From the NCBI GenBank assembly GCA_020638795.1, contig JACKHW010000002.1:124001-188000 (forward strand): DNA of 64,000 nucleotides, written 5' to 3'. Source of the DNA: Planctomycetota bacterium (GTDB taxonomy: Bacteria > Planctomycetota > UBA1135 > GCA-002748355). The position numbers were made by a program, and so were the translations under genes. The notes under the pieces are model-generated. The model made no database searches and had not been told where the DNA came from. It saw nothing but the letters and a program-made list of their open reading frames with translations. Shown in pieces: positions 28,245 through 38,648 of this stretch. Every line of letters begins with the position of its first letter. Positions within the stretch are counted from its first letter, which is position 1.

Positions 28245-29525
28245 ATGAGTGATACCGATAAGAAGGTGGACCTGAACCAGGAGCCCGAAGAGAAGCTCTG
28301 GGCCTACATGGCCGAGTTCGATTCGGCGGACGACGTGATCCACGCGGCCGAGAAGGTTCGGGACGCGGGCTTCACGAAGTGGGACGTGCATACCCCGTTC
28401 CCGGTTCACGGACTCGACAAGGCGATGGGCGTCAGGCCGACGATCCTGCCGTGGCTCGTGCTTGCCGGTGGTTTGACGGGGATGACGACCGCGATCGTGT
28501 TGCAGTGGTACACGAACATGGTCGAAGGCCCGTGGGACTTCTCCGGCTACGCGTTCAAGATCTCGGGCAAGCCCAACAGCCTCGTCGGCTTGCCGGCGAT
28601 GGTCCCGGTCATCTTCGAGTTGACGGTCCTGTTCTCGGCGCTCACGGCCGTGTTCGGATCGCTCGCGCTCAACGGACTGCCCCGGCACTACTTCGCCGCG
28701 TGGCGTAATCGGCGTTTCGATCGCGCGACGAGTGACCGCTTCTGTGTGGTGATCGAGGCCGACGACCCGCAAGCGGGCAAGGCCAAGGCGCTGCTCGCCG
28801 GTCTCGGCGGACGCGGCGAAGTCGAAGAGCTGCACGACACGACGAAGAGCGATGCTCTGCCGAAGGGCATCAAGTGGGCCATCATCTCGATGGTTCTGCT
28901 GTCGTGGATCCCGTTCGCGATGATCCTGCGCAAGCGCTACACGCCATCGGAGTCGCCGCCGATCCACGTTGTGCCCAACATGGACTGGCAGCAGAAGTTC
29001 AAGCCGCAGAGTCCGTCGACAATCTTCGACGATGGGCGTGCGATGCGTTTGCCGGTCGCCGGCGCCGTGGCTCGCGGATCGCTCGATCATGTTGACGCCA
29101 ACGGGCACGATGCTTTCAGCTCCGGCAAGAACGCGGACGGCAGCTTCTTGCAGATGATGCCGATCGATGCGACGGACAAACTCATGGCCCGCGGCCAACG
29201 GCAGTACAACATCTACTGCATCGCCTGCCATGGTCAGCTCGGGGAAGGCGACGGCTTGGTCAGTCAGCGCGCGTTCGCGCTCCAAGAGGCAAACTGGATC
29301 CAGCCCTCCAAGCTGTCGACGGACCCGCTCATCCACGCGCGTGAGGACGGATACATCTTCGACGCCATCACCAACGGGATCCGCACGATGAAGGGCTACG
29401 GCGCCCAACTCTCCGCCGAGGATCGTTGGGCCATCGTGCTATGGGTGCGTGCGTTGCAGAGCAGTCGCTTGCGTGACATCGACACGCTCCCCAAGGACAT
29501 CCAAGCCAAACTTCGCGGGAACTAG
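28245..29525 (+). CDS. actDE: Fused alternative complex III subunits ActD and ActE
   Basis: A 426-residue protein. Residues about 1-185 are ActD (DUF3341): a soluble start EEKLWAYMAEFDSADDVIHAAE, the KWDVHTPFPVHGLDKAMG loop, and two membrane helices near 65-85 and 125-150. A helix at about 200-220 (WAIISMVLLSWIPFAMIL) then leads into a cytochrome c domain with CIACH (Cys325, Cys328, His329) and a likely axial Met in TMKGYG, which is ActE. Separate actD and actE genes are the commoner state. Joining them fixes the monoheme cytochrome to the membrane subunit. A GTG one codon earlier (28242) overlaps the actC stop; the ATG at 28245 is preferred. Confidence 0.92.
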   Translation: MSDTDKKVDLNQEPEEKLWAYMAEFDSADDVIHAAEKVRDAGFTKWDVHTPFPVHGLDKAMGVRPTILPWLVLAGGLTGMTTAIVLQWYTNMVEGPWDFSGYAFKISGKPNSLVGLPAMVPVIFELTVLFSALTAVFGSLALNGLPRHYFAAWRNRRFDRATSDRFCVVIEADDPQAGKAKALLAGLGGRGEVEELHDTTKSDALPKGIKWAIISMVLLSWIPFAMILRKRYTPSESPPIHVVPNMDWQQKFKPQSPSTIFDDGRAMRLPVAGAVARGSLDHVDANGHDAFSSGKNADGSFLQMMPIDATDKLMARGQRQYNIYCIACHGQLGEGDGLVSQRAFALQEANWIQPSKLSTDPLIHAREDGYIFDAITNGIRTMKGYGAQLSAEDRWAIVLWVRALQSSRLRDIDTLPKDIQAKLRGN

Positions 29526-29537
29526 GACGTAGACGCC

Positions 29538-30773
29538 ATGGGTCATCACACCGTCGATCCCTCGATCATCTTCGAAGAGCGTCGGCACTTCGCCGAGGCG
29601 CCGAAGCGCATGGTCATGCCGGTCGCGATTCTCGGGCTGCTCATGCTCGGCGTCAGCGTTCTGCTCGCCTTCGTGAGCGGCGATGGGCTGAAGATGCTCG
29701 GCCCGCACTATCTCGTCGCCTTCTGCTGGTGGACGAGCATCGCGGTCGGCGCGATGTTCTTCGTCATCATCCAGCACTTGACGAAGGCAGGCTGGAGCGT
29801 CGTCGTGCGCCGTGTGCCCGAGATCCTCGCGTGCACGGTGCCGACGCTGGCGCTGCTCTCGCTGCCGCTCGTGATTCCAGTCCTCATGCATGACGGAAGC
29901 GTCTTCAAGTGGGCCGATCCCGATGTCGTCGCCGGCAGCGAACTGATCCAGAAGAAGGCAGGCTTCCTCAACCCCTGGTTCTTCCTCGCACGCGTCGCGG
30001 GCTACTTCACGATCTGGTTCCTGATCTCGCGCTTCTTCTTCGATCGCAGTCGGCGTCAAGACGAGACCGGCGACCCGGAGCACACGCGAGCGATGCAACG
30101 GCGCAGCCCGCTCGCGATCGTGCTGTTCGCGTTGACGACGACGTTCTTCGCGTTCGACTTCCTGATGTCGATCGACCCCGAGTGGTTCTCGACGATGTTC
30201 GGGGTCTACTTCTTCGCAGGTAGCGTCGTCGCGTTCTTCGCATTCTTCGCGCTGACGCTGATGGGGCTCCAGCGACGCGGCATCCTCGCCAACGCGATCA
30301 CGACCGAGCACTATCACGACGTCGGCAAGCTCAATTTCGCCTTCGTCTTCTTCTGGGGCTACATCGCGTTCAGCCAGTTCATGCTGATCTGGTACGCGAA
30401 CATCCCCGAAGAAACGTTGTGGTTCGCACACCGCACCGAAAAGCCATGGCTCGCAGTCGCCTACGTGCTGATCTTCGGGCACATGATCATTCCGTTCGCG
30501 GGTCTCCTGTCGCGGCACGTCAAGCGCAGCCGCAAGGCCTACGCGTTCTGGGCGATCTGGCTCCTCGTCATGCACTGGATCGACCTCAACTGGATCGTCA
30601 TGCCGACGTTCTCCCACAGCGGCGGTTCGGTGTTCCACGTCATCGACCTGAGCCTGTTCCTCGGTATCGGTGCGCTCGTCCTCGCGACGGCGCTCAAGAT
30701 CGGCTCGCAGGTCGCCCTCGTTCCCGAGCGCGATCCTCTGCTCGGCGAATCCTTGGCCTTCGAGAACATGTGA
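29538..30773 (+). CDS. actF: Alternative complex III subunit ActF (NrfD-like membrane subunit)
   Basis: A 411-residue membrane protein with about ten helices. Family marks include RRSPLAIVLFALTTTFFAFDF, DPEWFSTMFGVYFFAGS, and FVFFWGYIAFSQFMLIWYAN followed by IPEETLWF. It is the second NrfD-like subunit of ACIII, paralogous to ActC. It begins 12 bases after actDE and ends seven bases before the next small gene, so it is firmly inside the operon. Confidence 0.93.
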   Translation: MGHHTVDPSIIFEERRHFAEAPKRMVMPVAILGLLMLGVSVLLAFVSGDGLKMLGPHYLVAFCWWTSIAVGAMFFVIIQHLTKAGWSVVVRRVPEILACTVPTLALLSLPLVIPVLMHDGSVFKWADPDVVAGSELIQKKAGFLNPWFFLARVAGYFTIWFLISRFFFDRSRRQDETGDPEHTRAMQRRSPLAIVLFALTTTFFAFDFLMSIDPEWFSTMFGVYFFAGSVVAFFAFFALTLMGLQRRGILANAITTEHYHDVGKLNFAFVFFWGYIAFSQFMLIWYANIPEETLWFAHRTEKPWLAVAYVLIFGHMIIPFAGLLSRHVKRSRKAYAFWAIWLLVMHWIDLNWIVMPTFSHSGGSVFHVIDLSLFLGIGALVLATALKIGSQVALVPERDPLLGESLAFENM

Positions 30774-30780
30774 GGCTGCG

Positions 30781-31083
30781 ATGGTTGCTGCAAAGGACAA
30801 CGTAAACACCCGCATCGTGGCTCTCGTGAGCCTCATCGGCGTCATCTTGCTCGTCGTGACCATCATGGCGACGGACGCCGCTTACTCGTGGACGCGCGCC
30901 GTCGTCAATCGCGGCAACGAGTCCGGAGATCCGACGAAGGTCATCGAAGCGCGCAAGGACTGGAAGTCGAAGGCCGAAGCCGCTCCCGCGTGGGCGATCG
31001 TCGACGACAAGAAAAGCGACAAGTACGTCACTATCCCGGTGACACTCGCTCGCGACCTCGTCCTGGCCGATCGCAAGAAGTAG
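30781..31083 (+). CDS. Small single-helix membrane protein in the ACIII operon
   Basis: A 100-residue protein from ATG 30781. One membrane helix (IVALVSLIGVILLVVTIMA, residues about 13-31) precedes a hydrophilic, probably periplasmic segment with AYSWTRAVVNRGNES and WKSKAEAAPAWAIVDD. No family can be named. Its position between actF and the SCO gene, with seven bases on one side and 29 on the other, suggests an accessory subunit or assembly factor, comparable to the small extra subunits reported for ACIII. Confidence 0.75.
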   Translation: MVAAKDNVNTRIVALVSLIGVILLVVTIMATDAAYSWTRAVVNRGNESGDPTKVIEARKDWKSKAEAAPAWAIVDDKKSDKYVTIPVTLARDLVLADRKK

Positions 31084-31112
31084 TCGAACGAATCCACGCA
31101 GTGAGCCGAGTC

Positions 31113-31958
31113 ATGTCAACTCCCCGCACGATCCTGACGAACATCGCCCGCGTGACCTTCGCGACGACGGTGATCGCGATGGGGGTCTCCGTGGCGCAGC
31201 TCAACGTCGAGAGTGAGATGAGCAAGGGTGTCGCGATCGTCGAGAAGCTCGGCGAGAAGCTCCCCTTGGATCTGCAGTTCATCGATGACCGTGGAGAGCC
31301 CAAGACGCTGGGGAGTTTCTTCGGCAAGGGCCATCCGGTCATCGTCACGATGAACTACGCGGACTGTCCGATGCTCTGCAAACTACAGCTCACCGGGTTC
31401 ATCGATGCGCTCAAGGGCCTGTCGCTCGAGCCCGGCAAGGACTTCGAGATCGTGACCGTGAGTCTCGACACCGAAGAGACGCGGATGCGCGCGCAAGACG
31501 TCAAGCGCGCGCACCTCGCCAAATGGGGAAACCCCGAAGGCGAATCGGCGTGGCATTGGCTTCGGGCGCTTCCGAGTCAGACGGACAACGTCAAGAAGCT
31601 CGCGGACGCCATGGGCTTCGGCTACAAACGAGATCCTCGCTCTGGCGACTACTCCCACCTCGCGTGCCTCATGCTCGCGAGCCCCGACGGTGTGTTGACG
31701 CGCTATCTCTACGGCATCCAGTTTCCCGAGAGCACGCTGCGGCTCGCGATCGTGGAAGCCGGGCGCGGCGAGGTCGGGTCGACAGCGGACAAAGTACTGC
31801 TGTGGTGCTTCGCCTACGACAGCACGACGGGGCGCTACACCCCGGCTCTATGGCGCATCATGCGCATCGGCGGCCTCCTGACGGTCGCGTTCTTGGCTTT
31901 CCTTTTCTTCGGGTTCCGCAAGCGTTCGCCTGCGGGACGAGACGTGCGGCCTGCGTGA
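31113..31958 (+). CDS. SCO1/SenC-type copper chaperone for cytochrome oxidase
   Basis: A 281-residue thioredoxin-fold protein held by an N-terminal helix and a second C-terminal helix (IGGLLTVAFLAFLFFGF). The copper site is complete: CPMLC (Cys85, Cys89) and a distal His182 in YSHLACLM. SCO proteins deliver copper to, or reduce, the CuA site of oxidase subunit II, which matches coxB being the next gene, 10 bases away. The extra C-terminal helix is a feature of SCO proteins in ACIII/oxidase operons as I recall them. A GTG at 31101 is an alternative start. Confidence 0.92.
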   Translation: MSTPRTILTNIARVTFATTVIAMGVSVAQLNVESEMSKGVAIVEKLGEKLPLDLQFIDDRGEPKTLGSFFGKGHPVIVTMNYADCPMLCKLQLTGFIDALKGLSLEPGKDFEIVTVSLDTEETRMRAQDVKRAHLAKWGNPEGESAWHWLRALPSQTDNVKKLADAMGFGYKRDPRSGDYSHLACLMLASPDGVLTRYLYGIQFPESTLRLAIVEAGRGEVGSTADKVLLWCFAYDSTTGRYTPALWRIMRIGGLLTVAFLAFLFFGFRKRSPAGRDVRPA

Positions 31959-31968
31959 GATTGCTTCC

Positions 31969-32973
31969 ATGGGTTTGCTGAACATCCCCTCGCTCCCCTC
32001 GATGTCGGCGCTGCAGCCGCAGGACATATGGATGCCCGAGCAGGCATCGACGTTCGCAGCGAACGTCGACTGGTTGTTCTACGGCATCCTTTACATCTGC
32101 ATCTTCTTCTTCGTGCTCGTCACGGCGTTGACGGTCTACTTCGTCGTCAAGTATCGACGCAAGTCGCCGATGCAGGAGACCGGCGGACCGACACACAACT
32201 GGTTCTTGGAAATCACTTGGTGCGCGATCCCACTCGCGATCGTCGGCTGGATGTGGTTCGAGGGTTTCCGCGGCTTCATGGAAATGCGCTCGAGTCCGAA
32301 AGGTGCCGACGCGCTGCGAGTGATCGTCAACGCACAGAAGTGGAGCTGGGACTTCACGTACCCGAACGGTGCGATGACCAACGAGCTGCACGTGCCGGCA
32401 AACCAAAAAGTCGTTCTATCACTCAACTCCCTCGATGTGCTGCACGCGTTCTACGTGAACACGTTCCGCACGAAGATGGACGTCGTGCCTGGCCGCATCA
32501 ACGAGATCTGGTTCGAGCCGACGATGGCCGGTGAGTTCATGCTGCAGTGCGCCGAGTACTGCGGGGACGAACATTCGCGCATGCGCGCCAAGGTCATCGT
32601 GCACGAAGACAAGGCGGCGTTCGATGCGTGGCTCGATTCATATGATCCGTACAAGGGGCTCGAACCCATCCCCGCGGGCAAGCTCGTCTTCGAATCGAAG
32701 GGCTGCACCCAGTGCCACAACGTGACGGGTGCGGCTGGCGGTATCGGCCCGACGCTCAAGGGTGTGATCGGCCGTGACCGCGAGTTCATGGATGGCACGA
32801 AAATGATCACCGACGGGAACTACGTTCGCGAGTCGGTTCTCGAACCCCAGGCCAAGGTCGTGAAGGAACCCGGCAAGCAGTACGCCGGTGTCATGCCCAG
32901 CTACAAGGGGCGCATCTCCGACAAAGAGATCGGCTTCCTCGTCGAGTATCTCACTGAAGTGAGCAAGAACTGA
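31969..32973 (+). CDS. coxB: Cytochrome c oxidase subunit II with fused cytochrome c (caa3 type)
   Basis: A 334-residue protein. Two membrane helices (about 35-60 and 80-100) precede a periplasmic cupredoxin domain. CuA ligands are His159 (VLHAFYV), then Cys194, Cys198, His202 and Met205 in CAEYCGDEHSRM. A C-terminal cytochrome c domain has CTQCH (Cys246, Cys249, His250) and a Met ligand probably in GVMPSYKG. The fused heme marks a caa3 oxidase, which accepts electrons directly from ACIII or a soluble carrier. Confidence 0.95.
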   Translation: MGLLNIPSLPSMSALQPQDIWMPEQASTFAANVDWLFYGILYICIFFFVLVTALTVYFVVKYRRKSPMQETGGPTHNWFLEITWCAIPLAIVGWMWFEGFRGFMEMRSSPKGADALRVIVNAQKWSWDFTYPNGAMTNELHVPANQKVVLSLNSLDVLHAFYVNTFRTKMDVVPGRINEIWFEPTMAGEFMLQCAEYCGDEHSRMRAKVIVHEDKAAFDAWLDSYDPYKGLEPIPAGKLVFESKGCTQCHNVTGAAGGIGPTLKGVIGRDREFMDGTKMITDGNYVRESVLEPQAKVVKEPGKQYAGVMPSYKGRISDKEIGFLVEYLTEVSKN

Positions 32974-33000
32974 GCGGGCTCGCTCAAAGAGGCTACGAAC

Positions 33001-34729
<1,729 letters not shown>

Positions 34730-34746
34730 GGACTTTGGTGACGAAC

Positions 34747-35553
34747 ATGACGGCAACACAAGACGCCCCGGCGAGCCACGCGGAGCACGGTCACCACGAC
34801 CCTCATCTCGCGCATCACTTCGACACGCCGGCGCAGCAATTCGATAGCGGCAAGTTCGGGATCTGGGCCTTCCTGCTGACCGAAATCTTGTTCTTCAGCG
34901 GCCTCTTCTGCGCCTATGTCGTCTATCGATATCTGCACCCGGAGATCTTCCTCTACGGGCACCAGTTCCTCGATGTGACGTGGGGCGCGATCAACACGAT
35001 CGTCCTGATCTGCAGCTCGCTCACCGCGGCTTGGGCCGTGCGCAACGCGCAGCTCAATCAACAAGGATGGCTCAAGATCAACATCATCTTGACGATCCTG
35101 TGTGCGTGCGCGTTCATGGGGATCAAGGCGGTCGAGTACAACCACAAGATCCACGAGGGCCTGCTGCCGGGTAAGTACTACGTCGCCGAGGCCGAACGTG
35201 CGGCACGGCACGCAGAACACTCAGGGGCCGCTGCGACCACGCACGATGCAATGACCACGCATGATGCACCAGCCACGCACGACGCTCCTGCGGCGGAAGA
35301 GAGCGCTCACGCGGTGCACTACGCCGAGCCCGAGAACGCTGGTACGTTCTTCGGCATCTACTTCTGCATGACGGGGCTCCACGCGTTCCACGTGTTGGTC
35401 GGGATCGCCGTCTTCCTGTGGGTCCTCATGCGAGCGTTCAAGGGCCATTTCGGTCCGACATACTTCGCTGCAGTCGACTATGCCGCTTTGTATTGGCACC
35501 TCGTCGACTTGATCTGGATCTACCTGTTCCCGCTCCTGTATCTGATCCACTGA
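34747..35553 (+). CDS. coxC: Cytochrome c oxidase subunit III
   Basis: A 268-residue membrane protein. The ATG at 34747 lies 17 bases after the corrected coxA stop; a GTG at 34738 is the alternative. The N-terminus is His-rich (HAEHGHHDPHLAHHF). Subunit III features are FGIWAFLLTEILFFSGLFCAY, GAINTIVLICSSLTAAWAV and, at the end, GLHAFHVLVGIAVF and YWHLVDLIWIYLFPLLY. Between two helices, residues about 160-195 form a low-complexity insertion with three THDA repeats, not typical of the family. The subunit supports proton uptake and stability of the oxidase core. Confidence 0.93.
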   Translation: MTATQDAPASHAEHGHHDPHLAHHFDTPAQQFDSGKFGIWAFLLTEILFFSGLFCAYVVYRYLHPEIFLYGHQFLDVTWGAINTIVLICSSLTAAWAVRNAQLNQQGWLKINIILTILCACAFMGIKAVEYNHKIHEGLLPGKYYVAEAERAARHAEHSGAAATTHDAMTTHDAPATHDAPAAEESAHAVHYAEPENAGTFFGIYFCMTGLHAFHVLVGIAVFLWVLMRAFKGHFGPTYFAAVDYAALYWHLVDLIWIYLFPLLYLIH

Positions 35554-35572
35554 GGCGTAGGGCCATCGAATC

Positions 35573-35929
35573 ATGAGTCACGACTCTCACGATCACGCGG
35601 ACGATGGTCAGCTCCACGTCCATGTCATGCCGAAGCGCGTGCTCTTCGCCGTCTGGTTGCTGCTCGTCGTGTTGACGGGGCTCACGGTGTTCAGTGCACA
35701 GTACCACCTCGGCTTCCTCGACTTGTGGGTCGCCATGGGGATTGCGACGATCAAGGCGGTCGCGGTGCTGCTCTTCTTCATGCACTTGCTCTACGACAAG
35801 CCGTTCCACGGCTTCATGATCGCGGCGACGCTCGTCTTCGTGTTCTTGTTCTTCGGGATGTCGCTGCTCGACACCAGTGCCCAGCAGGGCCAGATCGAGA
35901 ACTTCAAGCTTCTCAACCCGAAGGGTTGA
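35573..35929 (+). CDS. Cytochrome c oxidase subunit IV-like small membrane protein
   Basis: A 118-residue protein from ATG 35573 with a His/Asp-rich start (MSHDSHDHADDGQLHVHV) and three membrane helices. The KAVAVLLFFMHLLYD segment is the signature of prokaryotic cytochrome c oxidase subunit IV (COX4_pro/CoxD type). These subunits pack against subunit III/I and aid assembly. Position 19 bases after coxC confirms the assignment. The His-rich N-termini of this protein and of CoxC could bind metal, which is inference. Confidence 0.9.
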   Translation: MSHDSHDHADDGQLHVHVMPKRVLFAVWLLLVVLTGLTVFSAQYHLGFLDLWVAMGIATIKAVAVLLFFMHLLYDKPFHGFMIAATLVFVFLFFGMSLLDTSAQQGQIENFKLLNPKG

Positions 35930-35962
35930 TTCGGACGGCCGGGCTCTTCGGTCGGCACCTCG

Positions 35963-36598
35963 ATGTTGTGGAACTTCGGCTTCTTGCACGGGCACCACGA
36001 ACATGGTGGTGACGGAAGCGCACGTTCCCCGAGCGGGTCGTCGCGTGACGAAGTCGGCGCGGGGCGCTTCGCCTTCAAGCTCGGCCTCGCTTCGATCGGT
36101 TCGCTTTTCCTCGGCTGCCTGATCGCATTCGTCACGATTCGGTTCCGCGCGGACACGTGGCGCGAAGCCGGGATGCCGAAGCTGCCGCTGGTCCTCTGGT
36201 TGAGCACCGCGCTGCTCGTCCTCACGAGTGTGTTGACGGAGCGGGCGTATCGCGGACCGAGAGAGCAACGCGGCGAACGCGTGCGCTTTGCGTTCCTGGC
36301 GGCACTCGGGTTCTGCGTTGCCCAGATCATCGCGTGGGTTCAATGGTCGCTCACGGGCCTGCCGCCGAATGCGGCGACCCTCTACGCGTTCTCGTTCTAC
36401 ATGCTGACTGCCGTGCATGGACTGCACGTGATCGCAGGATTGGTGTTGCTCCACATCGTCAAGAAGCGCCAGTCCCTCGGGACGCTCCGGATCGTCAAGG
36501 GACGGTCGGAGTTCTTGCGATTGACGGCTCAGTATTGGCACTTCTTGGGAGCGGTCTGGCTCGTGATGTGGATCGCGCTCGAGATCGCGGCATCCTGA
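35963..36598 (+). CDS. Second heme-copper oxidase subunit III-like protein
   Basis: A 211-residue membrane protein with five hydrophobic segments. Family signs are FYMLTAVHGLHVIAGLVLLHIV and, at the C-terminus, TAQYWHFLGAVWLVMWIALEI, matching the helix ends of subunit III. The N-terminus is again rich in His and Gly (FLHGHHEHGGDG). It is distinct from the coxC product at 34747. Two subunit III-like genes in one oxidase operon suggest either an extra structural subunit or an assembly variant. It is followed six bases later by regB. Confidence 0.85.
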   Translation: MLWNFGFLHGHHEHGGDGSARSPSGSSRDEVGAGRFAFKLGLASIGSLFLGCLIAFVTIRFRADTWREAGMPKLPLVLWLSTALLVLTSVLTERAYRGPREQRGERVRFAFLAALGFCVAQIIAWVQWSLTGLPPNAATLYAFSFYMLTAVHGLHVIAGLVLLHIVKKRQSLGTLRIVKGRSEFLRLTAQYWHFLGAVWLVMWIALEIAAS

Positions 36599-36604
36599 GG
36601 TCGG

Positions 36605-38068
36605 ATGCGCAAGCGCATCGAAGTCCACGACGCTCGGAGTCTCGAGCAGGCCCTCGCGACCGTCAAGCGTGCGCGCATCACGCTGAACTTCTCGTGGCTC
36701 CTGAAGTTGCGCTGGGCCGCCGTGCTCGGGCAACTGCTCGCGATCGCGGTCGTGCACTATCTGATCGGTGTGCACCTGCCGCGGCTACAACTCCTCGGCA
36801 TCGTGCTGATCGCGACGGTCAGCAACATCGGACTCGTGTGGTGGTTCCGGCGTTCGACGCGCAGTGGCGCTTGGGACAACCTCGAGACGAGTAGCGAGTT
36901 CTTGATCGGGTCGATCATGACGCTCGACCTGTTCTTGTTGACGGGGATGCTCCACGTGACGGGAGGAGCTTCGAATCCGTTCACGATCTTCTACATCGTC
37001 AACTGCACGCTGTCGGCGGTCGTGTTGCGCCCGTTGTGGGGTTGGGTCCACGGGATCGTCGCGTGCTTCTGCTACGCGGGCCTGTTTTACGGATCGTCGT
37101 CGCTCGAGCAGATGGTTGCGGCGAGTCGTGGAAACGACGGCTACACGAGTCTGCTGCAAGCGTGGGAGCTGCATCTCGTCGGCATGTTCGTCGCGTTCGC
37201 GACCGCGTCCGGCATCTTGCTCTACTTCTTCTCGCGTGTCTTCGTGGAGTTGGCACGACTCGAAGAAGAGCTGCTCGTGATGCGACAGCGCCACTCCAAG
37301 GGGCAGCGTCTCGAGGCCATGGCGACCCTCGCTGCCGGTGCGGCGCACGAACTGAGTTCTCCCCTGTCCACGATCGCCGTGATCGCGAAGGAACTCGAAC
37401 GGGATGCGAGCACTCCTGGAGTTCCACCGACGATGCTCGAGGACACCAAGCTGATCCGCGAGGAGGTCAAGCGCTGTCGGCGCATCCTCGACCGTATGTC
37501 CGCGGATGCCGGTGAAAGCGCGGGAGAGGCGCTCGTTCGGATCGAGGTTCGATCACTCTTCGACGAGATCGTTTCCGAACTCCCCGCGAAGGGTCGTGTG
37601 CAGATCAGCGTCGACGCCGCCATCCAACACGTGTCCTATTCGCTACCCCCCGTGGCGCTCAGCCAAGCGCTGCGCGGAATCGTCCAGAACGCGCTCGATG
37701 CGTCCGCAGCGGACCAACACGTCGACCTGTCGGCCGAGCCAACTGGCGACGAGGGCGATGGCCTCCGGATCCTCGTGCGGGATCGAGGTGCGGGCATGGA
37801 GGCCGACACGCTCGAACGCGTCGGAACGCCGTTCTTCACGACGAAGGAGGTCGGTTCGGGAACGGGCCTCGGTATCTTCTTGGCACGCACCGTCGTCGAG
37901 CGTCTCGGCGGTGCGCTCTGGATCGAGTCGACACCGAAGGAAGGCACCCTCGTGAGCATCGAAATGTTCTCACTGGATGCCCGGTCCGGAACTTCGGACT
38001 ATGATCCAGTCGGCCACGACAACGGCGCTCGTGACCAATCCGAGACCGGACAGCAGACGGACCAATGA
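36605..38068 (+). CDS. regB: RegB/PrrB-type redox-sensing histidine kinase
   Basis: A 487-residue membrane kinase. Six helices occupy about residues 30-215, with the quinone-sensing heptapeptide GGASNPF at 120-126, matching the RegB consensus GGxxNPF. The H-box is GAAHELSSPLSTI with phosphoacceptor His248. Cys291 in KRCRRILDRM fits the redox-box cysteine of RegB (43 residues after the His here, about 40 in Rhodobacter). The ATPase domain has N-box IVQNALDAS, G1 DRGAGM and G2 GTGLGIFLA. RegB autophosphorylates when the quinone pool is reduced. The stop overlaps the regA start by four bases. Confidence 0.93.
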   Translation: MRKRIEVHDARSLEQALATVKRARITLNFSWLLKLRWAAVLGQLLAIAVVHYLIGVHLPRLQLLGIVLIATVSNIGLVWWFRRSTRSGAWDNLETSSEFLIGSIMTLDLFLLTGMLHVTGGASNPFTIFYIVNCTLSAVVLRPLWGWVHGIVACFCYAGLFYGSSSLEQMVAASRGNDGYTSLLQAWELHLVGMFVAFATASGILLYFFSRVFVELARLEEELLVMRQRHSKGQRLEAMATLAAGAAHELSSPLSTIAVIAKELERDASTPGVPPTMLEDTKLIREEVKRCRRILDRMSADAGESAGEALVRIEVRSLFDEIVSELPAKGRVQISVDAAIQHVSYSLPPVALSQALRGIVQNALDASAADQHVDLSAEPTGDEGDGLRILVRDRGAGMEADTLERVGTPFFTTKEVGSGTGLGIFLARTVVERLGGALWIESTPKEGTLVSIEMFSLDARSGTSDYDPVGHDNGARDQSETGQQTDQ

Positions 38069-38625
38069 CAGGCGCAGCATCCAACAACGAGCATCCCGAG
38101 AGCATTCTTCTCGTTGATGACGATCAGGTTTTTCGCAACCGCCTCGCGCGTGCTCTCGAAGCACGTGGCTACGAGGTGCGTCAGGCGAGCGAACTCGACG
38201 AAGCAGTCGCTCTCGCGCGCGAGGACTCGCCCGAGCGTGCGGTCGTCGATCTCAAGATGCCCAAGCACTCGGGCCTCGAGGTCGTCCAGGCGCTCAAGGA
38301 GATCGACTCGACGACCAAGATCATCGTGCTCACGGGGTATGGCAGCATTGCGACCGCCGTCGACGCGATGAAGCTCGGAGCGACGAGCTATCTCGCCAAG
38401 CCTGCCGATGCGGACGACGTGCTCAATGCGTTCCGTCGTGACGACGAGCATCCGTTGACCCCCGGCAAGCCGCGCTACGATCCGCCGAGTCTCGCGCGCG
38501 CCGAGTGGGAACACATCAATCGCGTGCTGTCAGATTGCGGTGGCAACATCTCCGAGGCCGCGCGCCAGCTCGGGATCCACCGACGCTCGCTGCAGCGCAA
38601 GCTGCAGAAGTACGCGCCGCGCTGA
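38065..38625 (+). CDS. regA: RegA/PrrA/ActR-type response regulator
   Basis: A 186-residue protein with a receiver domain (ILLVDDDQVF, phosphoacceptor Asp in VVDLKMPKHSGLE, Thr in IIVLTGYGSIATA, Lys in AKPAD) and a C-terminal Fis-type helix-turn-helix (GNISEAARQLGIHRRSLQRKLQK). The sequence GIHRRSLQRKLQK is the characteristic recognition helix of RegA/ActR. It is coupled to regB by an ATGA overlap and is the last gene of the respiratory operon. It probably binds GCGNC-type sites ahead of respiratory genes, including perhaps its own operon. Confidence 0.93.
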   Translation: MTGAASNNEHPESILLVDDDQVFRNRLARALEARGYEVRQASELDEAVALAREDSPERAVVDLKMPKHSGLEVVQALKEIDSTTKIIVLTGYGSIATAVDAMKLGATSYLAKPADADDVLNAFRRDDEHPLTPGKPRYDPPSLARAEWEHINRVLSDCGGNISEAARQLGIHRRSLQRKLQKYAPR

Positions 38626-38648
38626 AGGGCGCGGACGAGCGCGTTCCA

